From the NCBI GenBank assembly GCA_020634315.1, contig JACKBV010000007.1:124001-188000 (forward strand): 64,000 bases of DNA, in the 5' to 3' direction. The position numbers were made by a program, and so were the translations under genes. The notes under the pieces are model-generated. The model saw nothing but the letters and a program-made list of their open reading frames with translations, had not been told where the DNA came from and ran no database searches. The stretch's first letter is position 1, and each line of letters opens with the position of its first letter. This document shows positions 9,293 to 17,560 of the stretch, piece after piece. The DNA is from Ardenticatenaceae bacterium. Lineage in GTDB: Bacteria; Chloroflexota; Anaerolineae; Promineifilales; Promineifilaceae.

Positions 9293-9322
9293 TTGCAGAT
9301 TATGTCGAATCTCTTTTATACT
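9293..9322 (+). promoter_or_regulatory. Putative promoter for the SH3b-repeat protein
   Basis: TTGCAG at 9293-9298 and TATACT at 9317-9322 with an 18-bp spacer, about 40 bp before the ATG at 9362. The spacing and hexamers fit a housekeeping sigma factor. Confidence 0.55.
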
Positions 9323-9361
9323 GTGCAGAAGTGTATCGTTCATTTGTTTGAGGAGATTGCC

Positions 9362-10633
9362 ATGCACAAGCAAAAAATAGTTGCCTTGTTATTATTGCTC
9401 ATGTTGGTGGGAACGGCCGTATTTCCTGCCACGTTATACGCACAAGAAACGGCCGTTGTCAACACCGGCGCACTCAACGTACGCTCCGGGCCGGGCGTCA
9501 GCTACAATGTCGTCACCGTCATTTACCAGGGACAGGCGGTCACACTCCTTGGGCGCAACAGTAACAACAGTTGGGTCAAAGTGCAGACGGCGGGCGGACA
9601 ACAAGGCTGGGTCAACGCCTTGTTGCTGACAACAAACACGGTTATCAGCAATTTGCCCGTCGCCGACACGCCGACGTTGACGCCAACGGCCGTGATCACA
9701 ACCGGTGCCTTAAATGTACGCCAGGGGCCAGGGGTGCAGTATGGGGTCGTAACGGCCGTTTCCCAGGGCCAATCCATCACCTTGTTGGGGCGTAACAGCA
9801 ATAACAGTTGGGTCAAAGTGCAGACGGCGGGCGGGCAGCAAGGCTGGATCAACGCGATGTACATGCAAGCCAACGTTGCCGTCAACACCCTGCCGCTGCT
9901 CGATACAGCCAGTGCGCCCATCACCGTCACCGGATTGGTAAACACAAGTGCGCTCAACGTGCGCAGCGGCCCAGATGTGGCTTATCCCAGCGTTGCCGTC
10001 GTCAACGGCGGCACGCAGCTAAACCTGATTGGCCGCAGCAGCAGCAATGTTTGGGTCAAAGTCAGTTTGGCCGATGGACAGCAAGGATGGGTCAATGCCA
10101 GCCTGCTCATTCTCAGCGCCGACATCAGCTATTTGCCAGAAGCCTCCGCGCCAGCACTGACCACATCCCCACAAGCCGTCATCAACGGCGGTGCGCTCAA
10201 TGTGCGCTCTGGGCCAGGCGTTGGCTATAACGTCGTCGCTACAGTTTATGGTGGACAGGTGGTCAATTTATTGGGGCGCAGCAGCGGCAACAGCGCCTGG
10301 GTCAAGGTCAGCTTGAGCAGCGGGACACAGGGTTGGCTGAACATCACATTCACGCAGCCCAATGTCACCGTCAACGATTTGCCCATTGTCGATGGGCCAC
10401 CCGCGTTAGCCACGGCCGAAGTTATCGTGGCCGCAGCCAATGTGCGCAGCGGGCCGAGTTTAGATTACGCGTCAACGGCCGTTATCTATCAGGCGCAAGT
10501 CGTCAATTTGTTAGGGCGTAATGGCGATGGCTCTTGGGTGAAAGTGCAGTTAGCCAGTGGACAGCAAGGTTGGGTAAACACGTCGCTGTTGAAATTGTTC
10601 ACCGGCATCAACAGCTTATCCGTCGTGCAATAA
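9362..10633 (+). CDS. Secreted protein with five bacterial SH3 (SH3b) repeats
   Basis: The start is ATG 9362, preceded by AGGAGA; an upstream in-frame start at 9269 would break the signal peptide. The 423-residue product begins MHKQKIVALLLLLMLVGTAVF with signal cleavage likely after ATLYA. Five SH3b (SH3_3-type) repeats follow, each with the pattern ALNVRSGPG..Y..V..V..GQ....LLGR......WVKV....GQQGWVN, separated by Pro/Ala/Thr linkers. Such domains usually bind cell-wall peptides or mediate surface attachment; there is no catalytic domain here. Repeats 1 and 2 are nearly identical also at the DNA level, a sign of recent duplication. Several AACGGCCGTT copies fall at repeat boundaries or in linkers. 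Confidence 0.88.
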   Translation: MHKQKIVALLLLLMLVGTAVFPATLYAQETAVVNTGALNVRSGPGVSYNVVTVIYQGQAVTLLGRNSNNSWVKVQTAGGQQGWVNALLLTTNTVISNLPVADTPTLTPTAVITTGALNVRQGPGVQYGVVTAVSQGQSITLLGRNSNNSWVKVQTAGGQQGWINAMYMQANVAVNTLPLLDTASAPITVTGLVNTSALNVRSGPDVAYPSVAVVNGGTQLNLIGRSSSNVWVKVSLADGQQGWVNASLLILSADISYLPEASAPALTTSPQAVINGGALNVRSGPGVGYNVVATVYGGQVVNLLGRSSGNSAWVKVSLSSGTQGWLNITFTQPNVTVNDLPIVDGPPALATAEVIVAAANVRSGPSLDYASTAVIYQAQVVNLLGRNGDGSWVKVQLASGQQGWVNTSLLKLFTGINSLSVVQ

Positions 10634-10668
10634 AACATTTTTGGCGAGGATTAGAAGATTGCCTCAAT

Positions 10669-10697
10669 CCTCCCGGAGGTGCAAAACCTCCGGGAGG
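10669..10697. terminator. Hairpin with CCTCCCGGAGGT / ACCTCCGGGAGG arms
   Basis: Perfect stem of at least 12 bp (10669-10680 with 10686-10697) around loop GCAAA, between the convergent SH3b and pgm genes. It probably stops transcription from both sides. The same palindrome occurs in a dispersed repeat family seen at 19.3, 42.4, 49.6 and 57.8 kb. Confidence 0.65.
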
Positions 10698-10728
10698 ACA
10701 ATGTTATTTATGCACGAACCCTTACAAG

Positions 10729-12381
10729 CTAAACGCCTGCTGCTGTAAAGGCAGCACGCACAATGGCTTGCGCCTCTTCCTGAATTTGATGCAGATGCGC
10801 ATCCCCTTTGAAACTTTCTGCATAAATTTTGTAAATATCTTCTGTGCCAGAGGGCCGCGCGGCAAACCAACCATTTTCCGTAACCACTTTTAATCCGCCA
10901 ATGGCTGCGCCGTTTGCCGGGGCATGGGTCAATTTAGCCGTGATCGCCTCACCGGCCATCTGCGTGGCCGTGACCATCTCCGGTGACAGATTCGCCAGCA
11001 CCGCTTTTTGTTCACGGTTGGCGGGGGCATCGCTGCGTTCATACACCGGGCTGCCAAAGCGGGTTTCCAATTCCCGGTAATGTTCGCCCGGATCGCGCCC
11101 TGTTTTTGCCGTGATTTCCGCCGCCAACAGGTCCATGATGATGCCATCTTTATCGGTAGTCCAGACACGGCCGTTTAGCCGCAAAAACGAAGCGCCAGCA
11201 CTCTCCTCGCCGCCAAAACCGTAAGAACCATCCACCAGGCCATCCACAAACCATTTGAAACCAACCGGCACTTCGGCCAATTTGCGCCCAAGCTGCCCCG
11301 CCACGCGGTCAATCATCGAACTGGAAACCAGCGTTTTGCCAATGGCCGCATCACTGCGCCAGCCAGGGCGATTCTGGAAAAGATACCAGATAGCGACGGC
11401 CAAATAATGGTTAGGATTCAACAATCCGGCGCTGCGCGTGACAATGCCATGCCGGTCAAAGTCCGGGTCATTGCCAAAGGCGATGTCGTAACGGTCTTTC
11501 AACTGGATCAGGCTGGCCATAGCATACGGCGACGAGCAGTCCATGCGAATTTTGCCATCTTTGTCCACTGTCATGAAGGCAAAAGCGGGGTCGATGGTTT
11601 TGTTCACCACGTCAATGTCCAGTTTGTACACATCGGCGATGGGTTCCCAAAAAGCAAGACCCGCGCCGCCCATCGGGTCGGCCCCAATTTTCAGGCCAGC
11701 GGCAGCGATGGCGGGCAAATCAATGATGTTGGCAAGGTCGCGCACGTAAGGGGTGACGTAGTCGTAAGCATGGGTTGTGGCCGCCTTCATTGCTTGGGGA
11801 AAGGGCAGCCATTTAACGGCTTTCAAGCCGTCGTGCAAGATGGCGTTGGCGCGATCTTGAATTTGTTTGGTGGTGCTGGTATCAGCCGGGCCAGCGGATG
11901 GCGGATTATATTTGAAGCCGCCATCGTTGGGCGGATTGTGGCTGGGGGTGATGACAACCCCATCGGCGAGGCCGCTGCTGCGGCCGTCGTTGTAGGTGAG
12001 GATGGCGTGACTGATGACGGGGGTTGGCGTGTAGCCCAAGCCGTCCTGGATGTAGATGTCTACCCCATTGGCGGCGAAAACGGAAACGGCCGTTGCCAAT
12101 GCCGGTTCGCTCAAAGCATGCGTATCCATGCCGATGAACAAGGGGCCAGTGATGCCTTGCTGCTGCCGCCACTCTACCAACGCCTGGGCAATGGCGGCAA
12201 TGTGGTCTTCATTAAATTTGTAATCGAGCGAAGAACCGCGATGCCCTGACGTGCCAAATGCGACCTGCTGGTTCAAATCGGTTGGGTCAGGTTTGTGTGT
12301 GTAGTAGGCGGAAATGAGTCGGGGAATGTTGGTCAGCAGCTCATGGGGAGCGGGTTTGCCTGCCAGTTGGTGAAGGGACAT
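10729..12381 (-). CDS. pgm: Phosphoglucomutase, alpha-D-glucose-specific
   Basis: A 550-residue protein matching the E. coli Pgm family, which interconverts glucose 1-phosphate and glucose 6-phosphate for glycogen and sugar-nucleotide synthesis. Visible landmarks: an N-terminal QVAFGTSGHRGSS segment, the active-site phosphoserine loop GVVITPSHNPPNDGGFKYN, a metal-binding loop GNDPDFDRHG, a substrate loop with GGEESAGASF, and the C-terminal phosphate-binding RPSGTEDIYKIYAES. The start at 12381 has an excellent AAGGAGGT site; an upstream in-frame start at 12471 has none. Its product feeds the nucleotide-sugar pools that the glycosyltransferases at 1-5 kb would need. Confidence 0.95.
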   Translation of the reverse strand: MSLHQLAGKPAPHELLTNIPRLISAYYTHKPDPTDLNQQVAFGTSGHRGSSLDYKFNEDHIAAIAQALVEWRQQQGITGPLFIGMDTHALSEPALATAVSVFAANGVDIYIQDGLGYTPTPVISHAILTYNDGRSSGLADGVVITPSHNPPNDGGFKYNPPSAGPADTSTTKQIQDRANAILHDGLKAVKWLPFPQAMKAATTHAYDYVTPYVRDLANIIDLPAIAAAGLKIGADPMGGAGLAFWEPIADVYKLDIDVVNKTIDPAFAFMTVDKDGKIRMDCSSPYAMASLIQLKDRYDIAFGNDPDFDRHGIVTRSAGLLNPNHYLAVAIWYLFQNRPGWRSDAAIGKTLVSSSMIDRVAGQLGRKLAEVPVGFKWFVDGLVDGSYGFGGEESAGASFLRLNGRVWTTDKDGIIMDLLAAEITAKTGRDPGEHYRELETRFGSPVYERSDAPANREQKAVLANLSPEMVTATQMAGEAITAKLTHAPANGAAIGGLKVVTENGWFAARPSGTEDIYKIYAESFKGDAHLHQIQEEAQAIVRAAFTAAGV

Positions 12382-12529
12382 ACGACCTCCTTGTGTGCCC
12401 GTGCAAAGGGATTGTGACAAAAATGATTTGCCGTCATTGTAGCGGAAGATGGGCCACTTATCCATGTACATTCCGAATCACCCACAGGGGGCCACATCCA
12501 CAGGAGACCAATCCCATCATGCTGAAAAT

Positions 12530-12559
12530 CTGTCAGGAATGGGGAACAGCGTCTATAAT
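12530..12559 (+). promoter_or_regulatory. Promoter of dnaE2-like gene, apparently leaderless
   Basis: TATAAT at 12554-12559 lies only 8 bp before the ATG at 12568, so transcription would begin at or just before the start codon. A weak CTGTCA (12530-12535) lies 18 bp upstream. There is no Shine-Dalgarno sequence. Confidence 0.5.
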
Positions 12560-12567
12560 TTAGGCCG

Positions 12568-15500
12568 ATGAACGAACGCGATACGGCCGTTTCCACCCAT
12601 TTGCACGTCCACTCCCATTATTCACTGTTGGAAGGGATTGCCTCGCCGCAAGAGTTGGCGGCACGGGCGGCTGCCGACGGCATGGCTGCCCTGGCCCTCA
12701 CAGATAGCAACAACCTGTATGGCGCAGTTGCCTTCGCCAAAGCGTGCCGCGCCGCCGGACTGCAAGCCATCACCGGCATGACCGTTCACATTGCGCCACC
12801 GCCAGAAGAAATGCCCGACGATCTGCCCCAGCCTGGTCGCCTGACGCTGTTGGCCTTGGGGCCGGAAGGGTACCAATCGCTGTGCCGCCTCTCCGCCCGC
12901 TTGCAGGCTTACCCTGAGCGCGAAGTACGTTTGCAGCGCGGTCTAAGCTGGGATGATTTGAAAACATACCACGATGGCCTGATTTGCATTGAAGCGGGGA
13001 TGGCCGGTTGGCTGGCGCGTTTTCTACGCGTCGGGCAGCGCAAAGCGGCATCTCGTTATGCCGGTCGCCTGGGAGCCATTTTCCCGGATCGGTGTTATGT
13101 GGGCCTGGAACTGTACGGCTCGCAGGATGCAACGCTGGCACGCGAGATGGCGCAAATTGGGGAACGCTTTGGCATGGCACCGGTGGTCGCGCAGCCGGTG
13201 TTTGCCTTGGAAGCGGAAGATTTGGCGTTACGGCCGTTACTCGCCGCCATGTCCAATAATTCTCGCCTCGGTGATGTGGCCGAACTGCCGCCGGGCTATC
13301 ACTGGCTCAATCCCGCCGACCTTGCCGACCGCTTTGCCGCTTTTCCCGAAGCGCTTGCCAACATCGGCCACATTGTTCGCCAATGTCGCCCCGCGCTGCC
13401 AGACGGCCGTCCCATCTGGCCTGTGCTTGACTTGCCACAAGAGGAAACGGCCGAAACGATGCTCAGGCAAATGGCCGAGGCCGGATTGGCAGAACGACGT
13501 CCATCATCTGCACCCCATAACCTGCCAGCCGATGCAGCACAGCTTTTAGACTACGATTCGCGGCTGCAAAATGAACTTGCGGCCATCATCCAACATGGTT
13601 TTGCGCCGTTGTTTCTGCTGGTGGCCGATTTGGTACGCTTTGCACGCGAACACGATGTGCCCGTGAGCACGCGCGGCAGTGTCGCCAATTCCCTCGTTGC
13701 CTATGCCCTGGGCATCACGACGGTAGACCCCATTGAACACGGCCTGCTGTTTGAGCGGTTTCTCAACCCGGCACGCGCCAATTTGCCCGACATTGACCTC
13801 GATTTTTGCAGCCGCCGCCGCGATGAGGTCTTGACTTATGCACGGGAGAAATATGGCGCAGAGCGTGTCGCTCTGGTTGGTTCGATGAACACGTTGCAGC
13901 CGAAATCGGCCGTGCGCGAGGTTGCCAAGGCGTATGGCATCCCGGAAACGCGCATCAAGAAGCTGTCAGCACTGCTGCCGCGCCATTGGCACCCAGACCC
14001 GCGCCGCCGCGAAGCGCTCGACGTAGAAGCGATACTGGCCGATGTGCCGGATGAAACGGAGCAAACTGCCATCCGTCAGGCATTCCGGCTAATTGGGCAG
14101 CCGCATCACCTCAGTTTACATCCCGGTGGCATTGTGATTACGCCGCAGGCGCTGACGGATATTGTGCCGGTGCAGTGGGCGACAAAGGGCTACCTGGCAA
14201 CGCAGTATGATTTTCGGGACGTGGAAGCGATTGGGCTGCAAAAGATTGATTTGTTGGGGATTCGGGCTTTGACGGTGCTGGCGGATACGGCCGTTGCCAT
14301 TCGCACAACCGAAGACCCCACCTTCACCCTGGCAGACATTCCCCTCGACGATGAAGAGACTGGCGCATTGCTGGCTCGCGGCGATACCATTGGCGTGTTT
14401 CAGTGCGAATCGAGCGGCGCACAGCGCACCTTACGCCAGCTACGCGCACGCAAAGTGCGTGATCTGGCTGTGGCGAACGCCTTTTTTAAGCCTGGCCCGG
14501 CGACGGGAGGCATGGCGAAATCCTTCATTCGCCGTTATCGCGGCGAAGAGTCGGTAAGTTATCTGCACCCCGCCTTGCAGCCCATTTTGCAGCCGACCCA
14601 GGGTGTGCTGCTGTTTCAAGAGCAGATTTTGCGGCTGGCGGTGGAAATCGCCGGATTAAGTTGGGAGCAGGCCGACCATTTGCGTCGGGGCATGAGCAAG
14701 TTTCAGTCCCGCGAGATGGCGGCGATGCGTCTGGCGTTTGTCTTGGGCTGTCAACGTGCCGCACCCGACGGCCCGGCCCTGACGCCGCAGCAAGCAGAGA
14801 CATTGTGGGAGCAGGTGATGGCTTTTGCCGGATATGGCTTTAACCAGGGGCATGCCACCGCCTATGCGGATGTCAGTTATCGTTCGGCGTATTTGAAGAC
14901 GCATTATCCGGCGGAATTTCTCTGTGCGCGGTTGATGGATCAGGGTGGCTTTCATCATCCGGCCATTTACATGGCAGAGGCACGCCGGTTGGGCATTGCC
15001 GTGCATCCGCCGCATATTAATGTGAGCGGACGCAAGGTGACGTTGACGGATGAAGAAGGAAGAAGGAAGAGGGAGGAGAGAGGAGAGAAAAAAGAAGAGG
15101 GAGGAGAGAGGAGAGAGGAGGGAAATCGCTTCTCGCTCTTCACTCCTCTCTCTTCATCTCTCTGGCTGGGGTTGGGGCAGGTGCGTGATTTGCGGCGGGA
15201 GAGTGTGCGCGGGATTGTGGCGGCACGGCGGGAACGGCCGTTTACCGACCTGCGCGATTTGTTGGAACGGGTGTCGCTGCAAGCCAAGGAAGTGACCCAT
15301 CTCATTCAATGTGGCGCACTGGATGGGCTGGGGGAGAGCCGCGCGGCGCTGCTGGCGGAAGCGTCTGAAGTGGCGCGGGCGGGTAGTGCGCGGCAGATGG
15401 CGTTTGGGTTTGTGCAAGAAACGGCCGTTCCGTATGAAACGGCCGCGCAACGCCTGCAATGGGAAATGCACATCCTGGGGCTGCCCGTGAGCGTGCATCC

Positions 15501-15762
15501 GCTGCAATTGGCTGATTTACCGCCAACGATAGCGCTGCGCGACTTGCCACAGCGGCGCAATCAATTGGTGACGGTGGCCGGTACGCGCCTGCCAGGGTGG
15601 ACAGGGGGCAAAGGCTGGTTCTTGGGAGATGGGGATAGTTTTGTGATAGCGCAAGGAGCAGAACGGCCGTCTACCTGGGAAGTGGTGCTGGTAAACGGCC
15701 GTTATCGTGTTGATGAATGGGGTGGGGGTTGGTTGCAGATTGAGGAGCTGAAAACTCTTTAG
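12568..15762 (+). CDS. dnaE: DNA polymerase III alpha subunit, DnaE2/ImuC-like
   Basis: A 1064-residue C-family DNA polymerase. An N-terminal PHP domain starts at residue 11 (THLHVHSHYSLLEG), the palm has the catalytic aspartates in NLPDIDLDF, and the finger region reads VFQCESSGAQRTLRQL. The phrases PKSAVREVAKAYGIPE, FKPGPATGGMAKSF and GVLLFQEQILRLAVEIAG, together with the short length, resemble the error-prone DnaE2/ImuC branch rather than replicative DnaE1. That assignment is by pattern recognition only. No imuA/imuB neighbours are present. An in-frame purine-rich insert (15050-15126) encodes a highly charged Arg/Glu/Lys stretch after the conserved NVSGRKVTLT segment. The 3' end overlaps the convergent polyprenyl synthase gene by 4 bp. 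Confidence 0.85.
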   Translation: MNERDTAVSTHLHVHSHYSLLEGIASPQELAARAAADGMAALALTDSNNLYGAVAFAKACRAAGLQAITGMTVHIAPPPEEMPDDLPQPGRLTLLALGPEGYQSLCRLSARLQAYPEREVRLQRGLSWDDLKTYHDGLICIEAGMAGWLARFLRVGQRKAASRYAGRLGAIFPDRCYVGLELYGSQDATLAREMAQIGERFGMAPVVAQPVFALEAEDLALRPLLAAMSNNSRLGDVAELPPGYHWLNPADLADRFAAFPEALANIGHIVRQCRPALPDGRPIWPVLDLPQEETAETMLRQMAEAGLAERRPSSAPHNLPADAAQLLDYDSRLQNELAAIIQHGFAPLFLLVADLVRFAREHDVPVSTRGSVANSLVAYALGITTVDPIEHGLLFERFLNPARANLPDIDLDFCSRRRDEVLTYAREKYGAERVALVGSMNTLQPKSAVREVAKAYGIPETRIKKLSALLPRHWHPDPRRREALDVEAILADVPDETEQTAIRQAFRLIGQPHHLSLHPGGIVITPQALTDIVPVQWATKGYLATQYDFRDVEAIGLQKIDLLGIRALTVLADTAVAIRTTEDPTFTLADIPLDDEETGALLARGDTIGVFQCESSGAQRTLRQLRARKVRDLAVANAFFKPGPATGGMAKSFIRRYRGEESVSYLHPALQPILQPTQGVLLFQEQILRLAVEIAGLSWEQADHLRRGMSKFQSREMAAMRLAFVLGCQRAAPDGPALTPQQAETLWEQVMAFAGYGFNQGHATAYADVSYRSAYLKTHYPAEFLCARLMDQGGFHHPAIYMAEARRLGIAVHPPHINVSGRKVTLTDEEGRRKREERGEKKEEGGERREEGNRFSLFTPLSSSLWLGLGQVRDLRRESVRGIVAARRERPFTDLRDLLERVSLQAKEVTHLIQCGALDGLGESRAALLAEASEVARAGSARQMAFGFVQETAVPYETAAQRLQWEMHILGLPVSVHPLQLADLPPTIALRDLPQRRNQLVTVAGTRLPGWTGGKGWFLGDGDSFVIAQGAERPSTWEVVLVNGRYRVDEWGGGWLQIEELKTL
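15050..15164 (+). repeat. Purine-rich insert with pyrimidine return arm inside dnaE2-like gene
   Basis: About 77 bases of almost pure A/G built of GGAGAGA-like units (15050-15126) are followed by a pyrimidine-rich stretch (to about 15164), so the tract can fold back (AGAGAGGAG with CTCCTCTCT). It stays in frame and adds roughly 25 charged residues to the polymerase. A similar tract breaks the hydantoinase gene at about 22.86-22.95 kb. Confidence 0.7.
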
Positions 15763-16712
15763 TGATCCCGGTTTAATACGGCATCAATCAAGCCTTCTAA
15801 CTCATCGCGAGCCGATGTTTGGGGAACGATACGCAGCGCAGCGCGGGCACGACTCGCCATTTCTCTGGCCTGCATCCAGGCAATTTCGACAGCGCCAGAG
15901 TTGCGTAAGCGGGACATCATGGATTGCATGGCATCTAGCTCGGCAACGGCCGTTGCCTCCGCCACAGCAGCCCCATCTCCCTTGCTCGCGCCATCGCCAT
16001 TTTGGATAGCCAAAAAGCCACGCCCTTGTGTCAAATCGGTGCCAATTGGCTTGCCCAACGCTTCCGGATCGCCAATGATGTCCAAAATATCATCGACAAT
16101 TTGGAATGTCATCCCCAAATTGTAAGCATATTCAGCCAGACCATTGACCACATCGACATCATCATTGGCATATTGCGCACCCATGCGTGCAGCCGCCTCA
16201 AACAGGCTGGCCGTTTTCAGGCTGATAATTTGCTTATACGTTTCCCGATTCATGTCGCCGGATTTGGCCGCAGCCGCTTGTAAGGTTTCACCTTCCACCA
16301 GGCGCACCGCTGCCTGCGACATAATCAAGTTATACGGATTGCCATATGGCGCCATGACCTCATACACCTTGGCAAACATGTAATCACCGGTAAGCAGGGC
16401 AAAGGTGCGATCCCAAATGGCATGAATGGTGGGCTTGCCACGCCGTGTCTGGCTGTGATCATTAATGTCGTCGTGAACAAGGGAAGCCGTATGCACCAAT
16501 TCAACCGCCGCAGCCAGCCCAACAACGTCGTGGATGTGTTGTCCACCGGCTGCCAAATAGGCAAGCAGCACCATGCGTGGCCGGATACGCTTCCCGCCCG
16601 ATCTCATGATGTGGGTGCTGGCGGCCTGTAGAATCTCAATATCGCTGCCAACATTATTTTCCATGAAGTTATCGATGGCGGACAGCGCTTGTTCAATGAG
16701 TTGTTTTACCAT
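15759..16712 (-). CDS. Polyprenyl diphosphate synthase
   Basis: A 317-residue trans-isoprenyl diphosphate synthase that condenses isopentenyl diphosphate onto allylic primers. Landmarks: GGKRIRPRMVLLAY, the first aspartate-rich motif LVHDDIND, GDYMFA, KTASLFEAAARMGA and the second aspartate-rich motif FQIVDDILDIIGD. Chain length cannot be fixed; geranylgeranyl to heptaprenyl or longer are all possible. A Gly/Ala-rich loop (NGDGASKGDGAAVAEATAVAE) containing an AACGGCCGTT copy follows the second motif and looks like an insertion. A good promoter lies upstream (16764-16792). Its product could serve quinone, carotenoid or polyprenyl-carrier synthesis; the FAD reductase at 61.4 kb may act on a similar lipid (inference). 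Confidence 0.9.
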   Translation of the reverse strand: MVKQLIEQALSAIDNFMENNVGSDIEILQAASTHIMRSGGKRIRPRMVLLAYLAAGGQHIHDVVGLAAAVELVHTASLVHDDINDHSQTRRGKPTIHAIWDRTFALLTGDYMFAKVYEVMAPYGNPYNLIMSQAAVRLVEGETLQAAAAKSGDMNRETYKQIISLKTASLFEAAARMGAQYANDDVDVVNGLAEYAYNLGMTFQIVDDILDIIGDPEALGKPIGTDLTQGRGFLAIQNGDGASKGDGAAVAEATAVAELDAMQSMMSRLRNSGAVEIAWMQAREMASRARAALRIVPQTSARDELEGLIDAVLNRDH

Positions 16713-16763
16713 TTTGAAATACCTTGTTCACAACGTTCAATTTTTTTTGAAAGCTTTATAAGG

Positions 16764-16792
16764 ATTATAGAATAGTCAAAATTGACCGTCAA
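16764..16792 (-). promoter_or_regulatory. Sigma-70-type promoter for polyprenyl synthase
   Basis: On the minus strand, TTGACG (16792-16787), a 17-bp spacer, then TATAAT (16769-16764). This is near-consensus. Confidence 0.7.
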
Positions 16793-16951
16793 GAATTCGT
16801 GAAAGAAATCGCAATCTATTAAGGTTGCTCGCATAGTTGTCCGTGAAGCATAATAGCTGCAAAAGGATTATGCAACAATTGGAATGTATTTACGCATGGC
16901 CTATTCAGGAAACAATACGTGATACAGAATCTGTAATTAAAGAGGGAAGAT

Positions 16952-17524
16952 GTGGACGCATTAAAGGAACGCATTATTAAGGAAGGGAAGAATCTGGGGC
17001 GTGGGATTTTGAAGATTGACAGCTTCTTAAATCACCAAATTGACGCCGTCTTGATGGAACAGGTAGGAATGCATATTGCCGATGTTTTTCGGCAGGCAAA
17101 CCCGACGCGTATTTTAACGGCCGAAGTGAGTGGCATTATCCCGGCTACGATGACGGCCAAGGCGTTGGGGAATTTGCCGGTGGTGTATGCCCGTAAGCAT
17201 AAGCCCATCACCATGCAGGAACCGGTGTATGTAGACCAGGCTCCCAGTCACACCAAGGGCGGCGAGGTCATGTTGATGGTTTCGCCAGAGTTTTTGTTTG
17301 CGGATGACCGGGTCTTGATCGTGGATGATTTTTTGGCGACGGGGCGCACGATTGACGCCTTGGGGCGCATTGTGCAAAACAGCGGCGCAACCTTGGTGGG
17401 CATTGCTGCTGTTGTAGAGAAAACTTTTGAAGGTGGGCGTGCAGCTTTGACACATTGGGGTGTGCCGATTATGGCGGCTGCTGTGATTACCGATATGACT
17501 GAGGGGAAAATCGTTGTCCATTGA
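16952..17524 (+). CDS. xpt: Xanthine phosphoribosyltransferase
   Basis: A 190-residue protein closely following the B. subtilis Xpt pattern: MDALKERIIKEGK at the N-terminus, ARKHKP.TM near the middle, and the PRPP-binding loop VLIVDDFLATGRT. It salvages xanthine to XMP. The start is GTG 16952 with AGAGGGA upstream. It is followed 36 bp later by guaA, whose enzyme turns XMP into GMP, so the pair forms a coherent purine-salvage unit. In Firmicutes such genes often carry a purine riboswitch; I looked through the 239-bp upstream region and did not find its conserved core. Confidence 0.93.
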   Translation: MDALKERIIKEGKNLGRGILKIDSFLNHQIDAVLMEQVGMHIADVFRQANPTRILTAEVSGIIPATMTAKALGNLPVVYARKHKPITMQEPVYVDQAPSHTKGGEVMLMVSPEFLFADDRVLIVDDFLATGRTIDALGRIVQNSGATLVGIAAVVEKTFEGGRAALTHWGVPIMAAAVITDMTEGKIVVH

Positions 17525-17560
17525 CGACGTTGTGGCTCGTCAGTGGCAAATAGGATCATA

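Noticed and set aside
16713..16951. Purine riboswitch upstream of xpt-guaA
   Set aside because: The region was read for the conserved purine-aptamer core and pairing loops; none were found.
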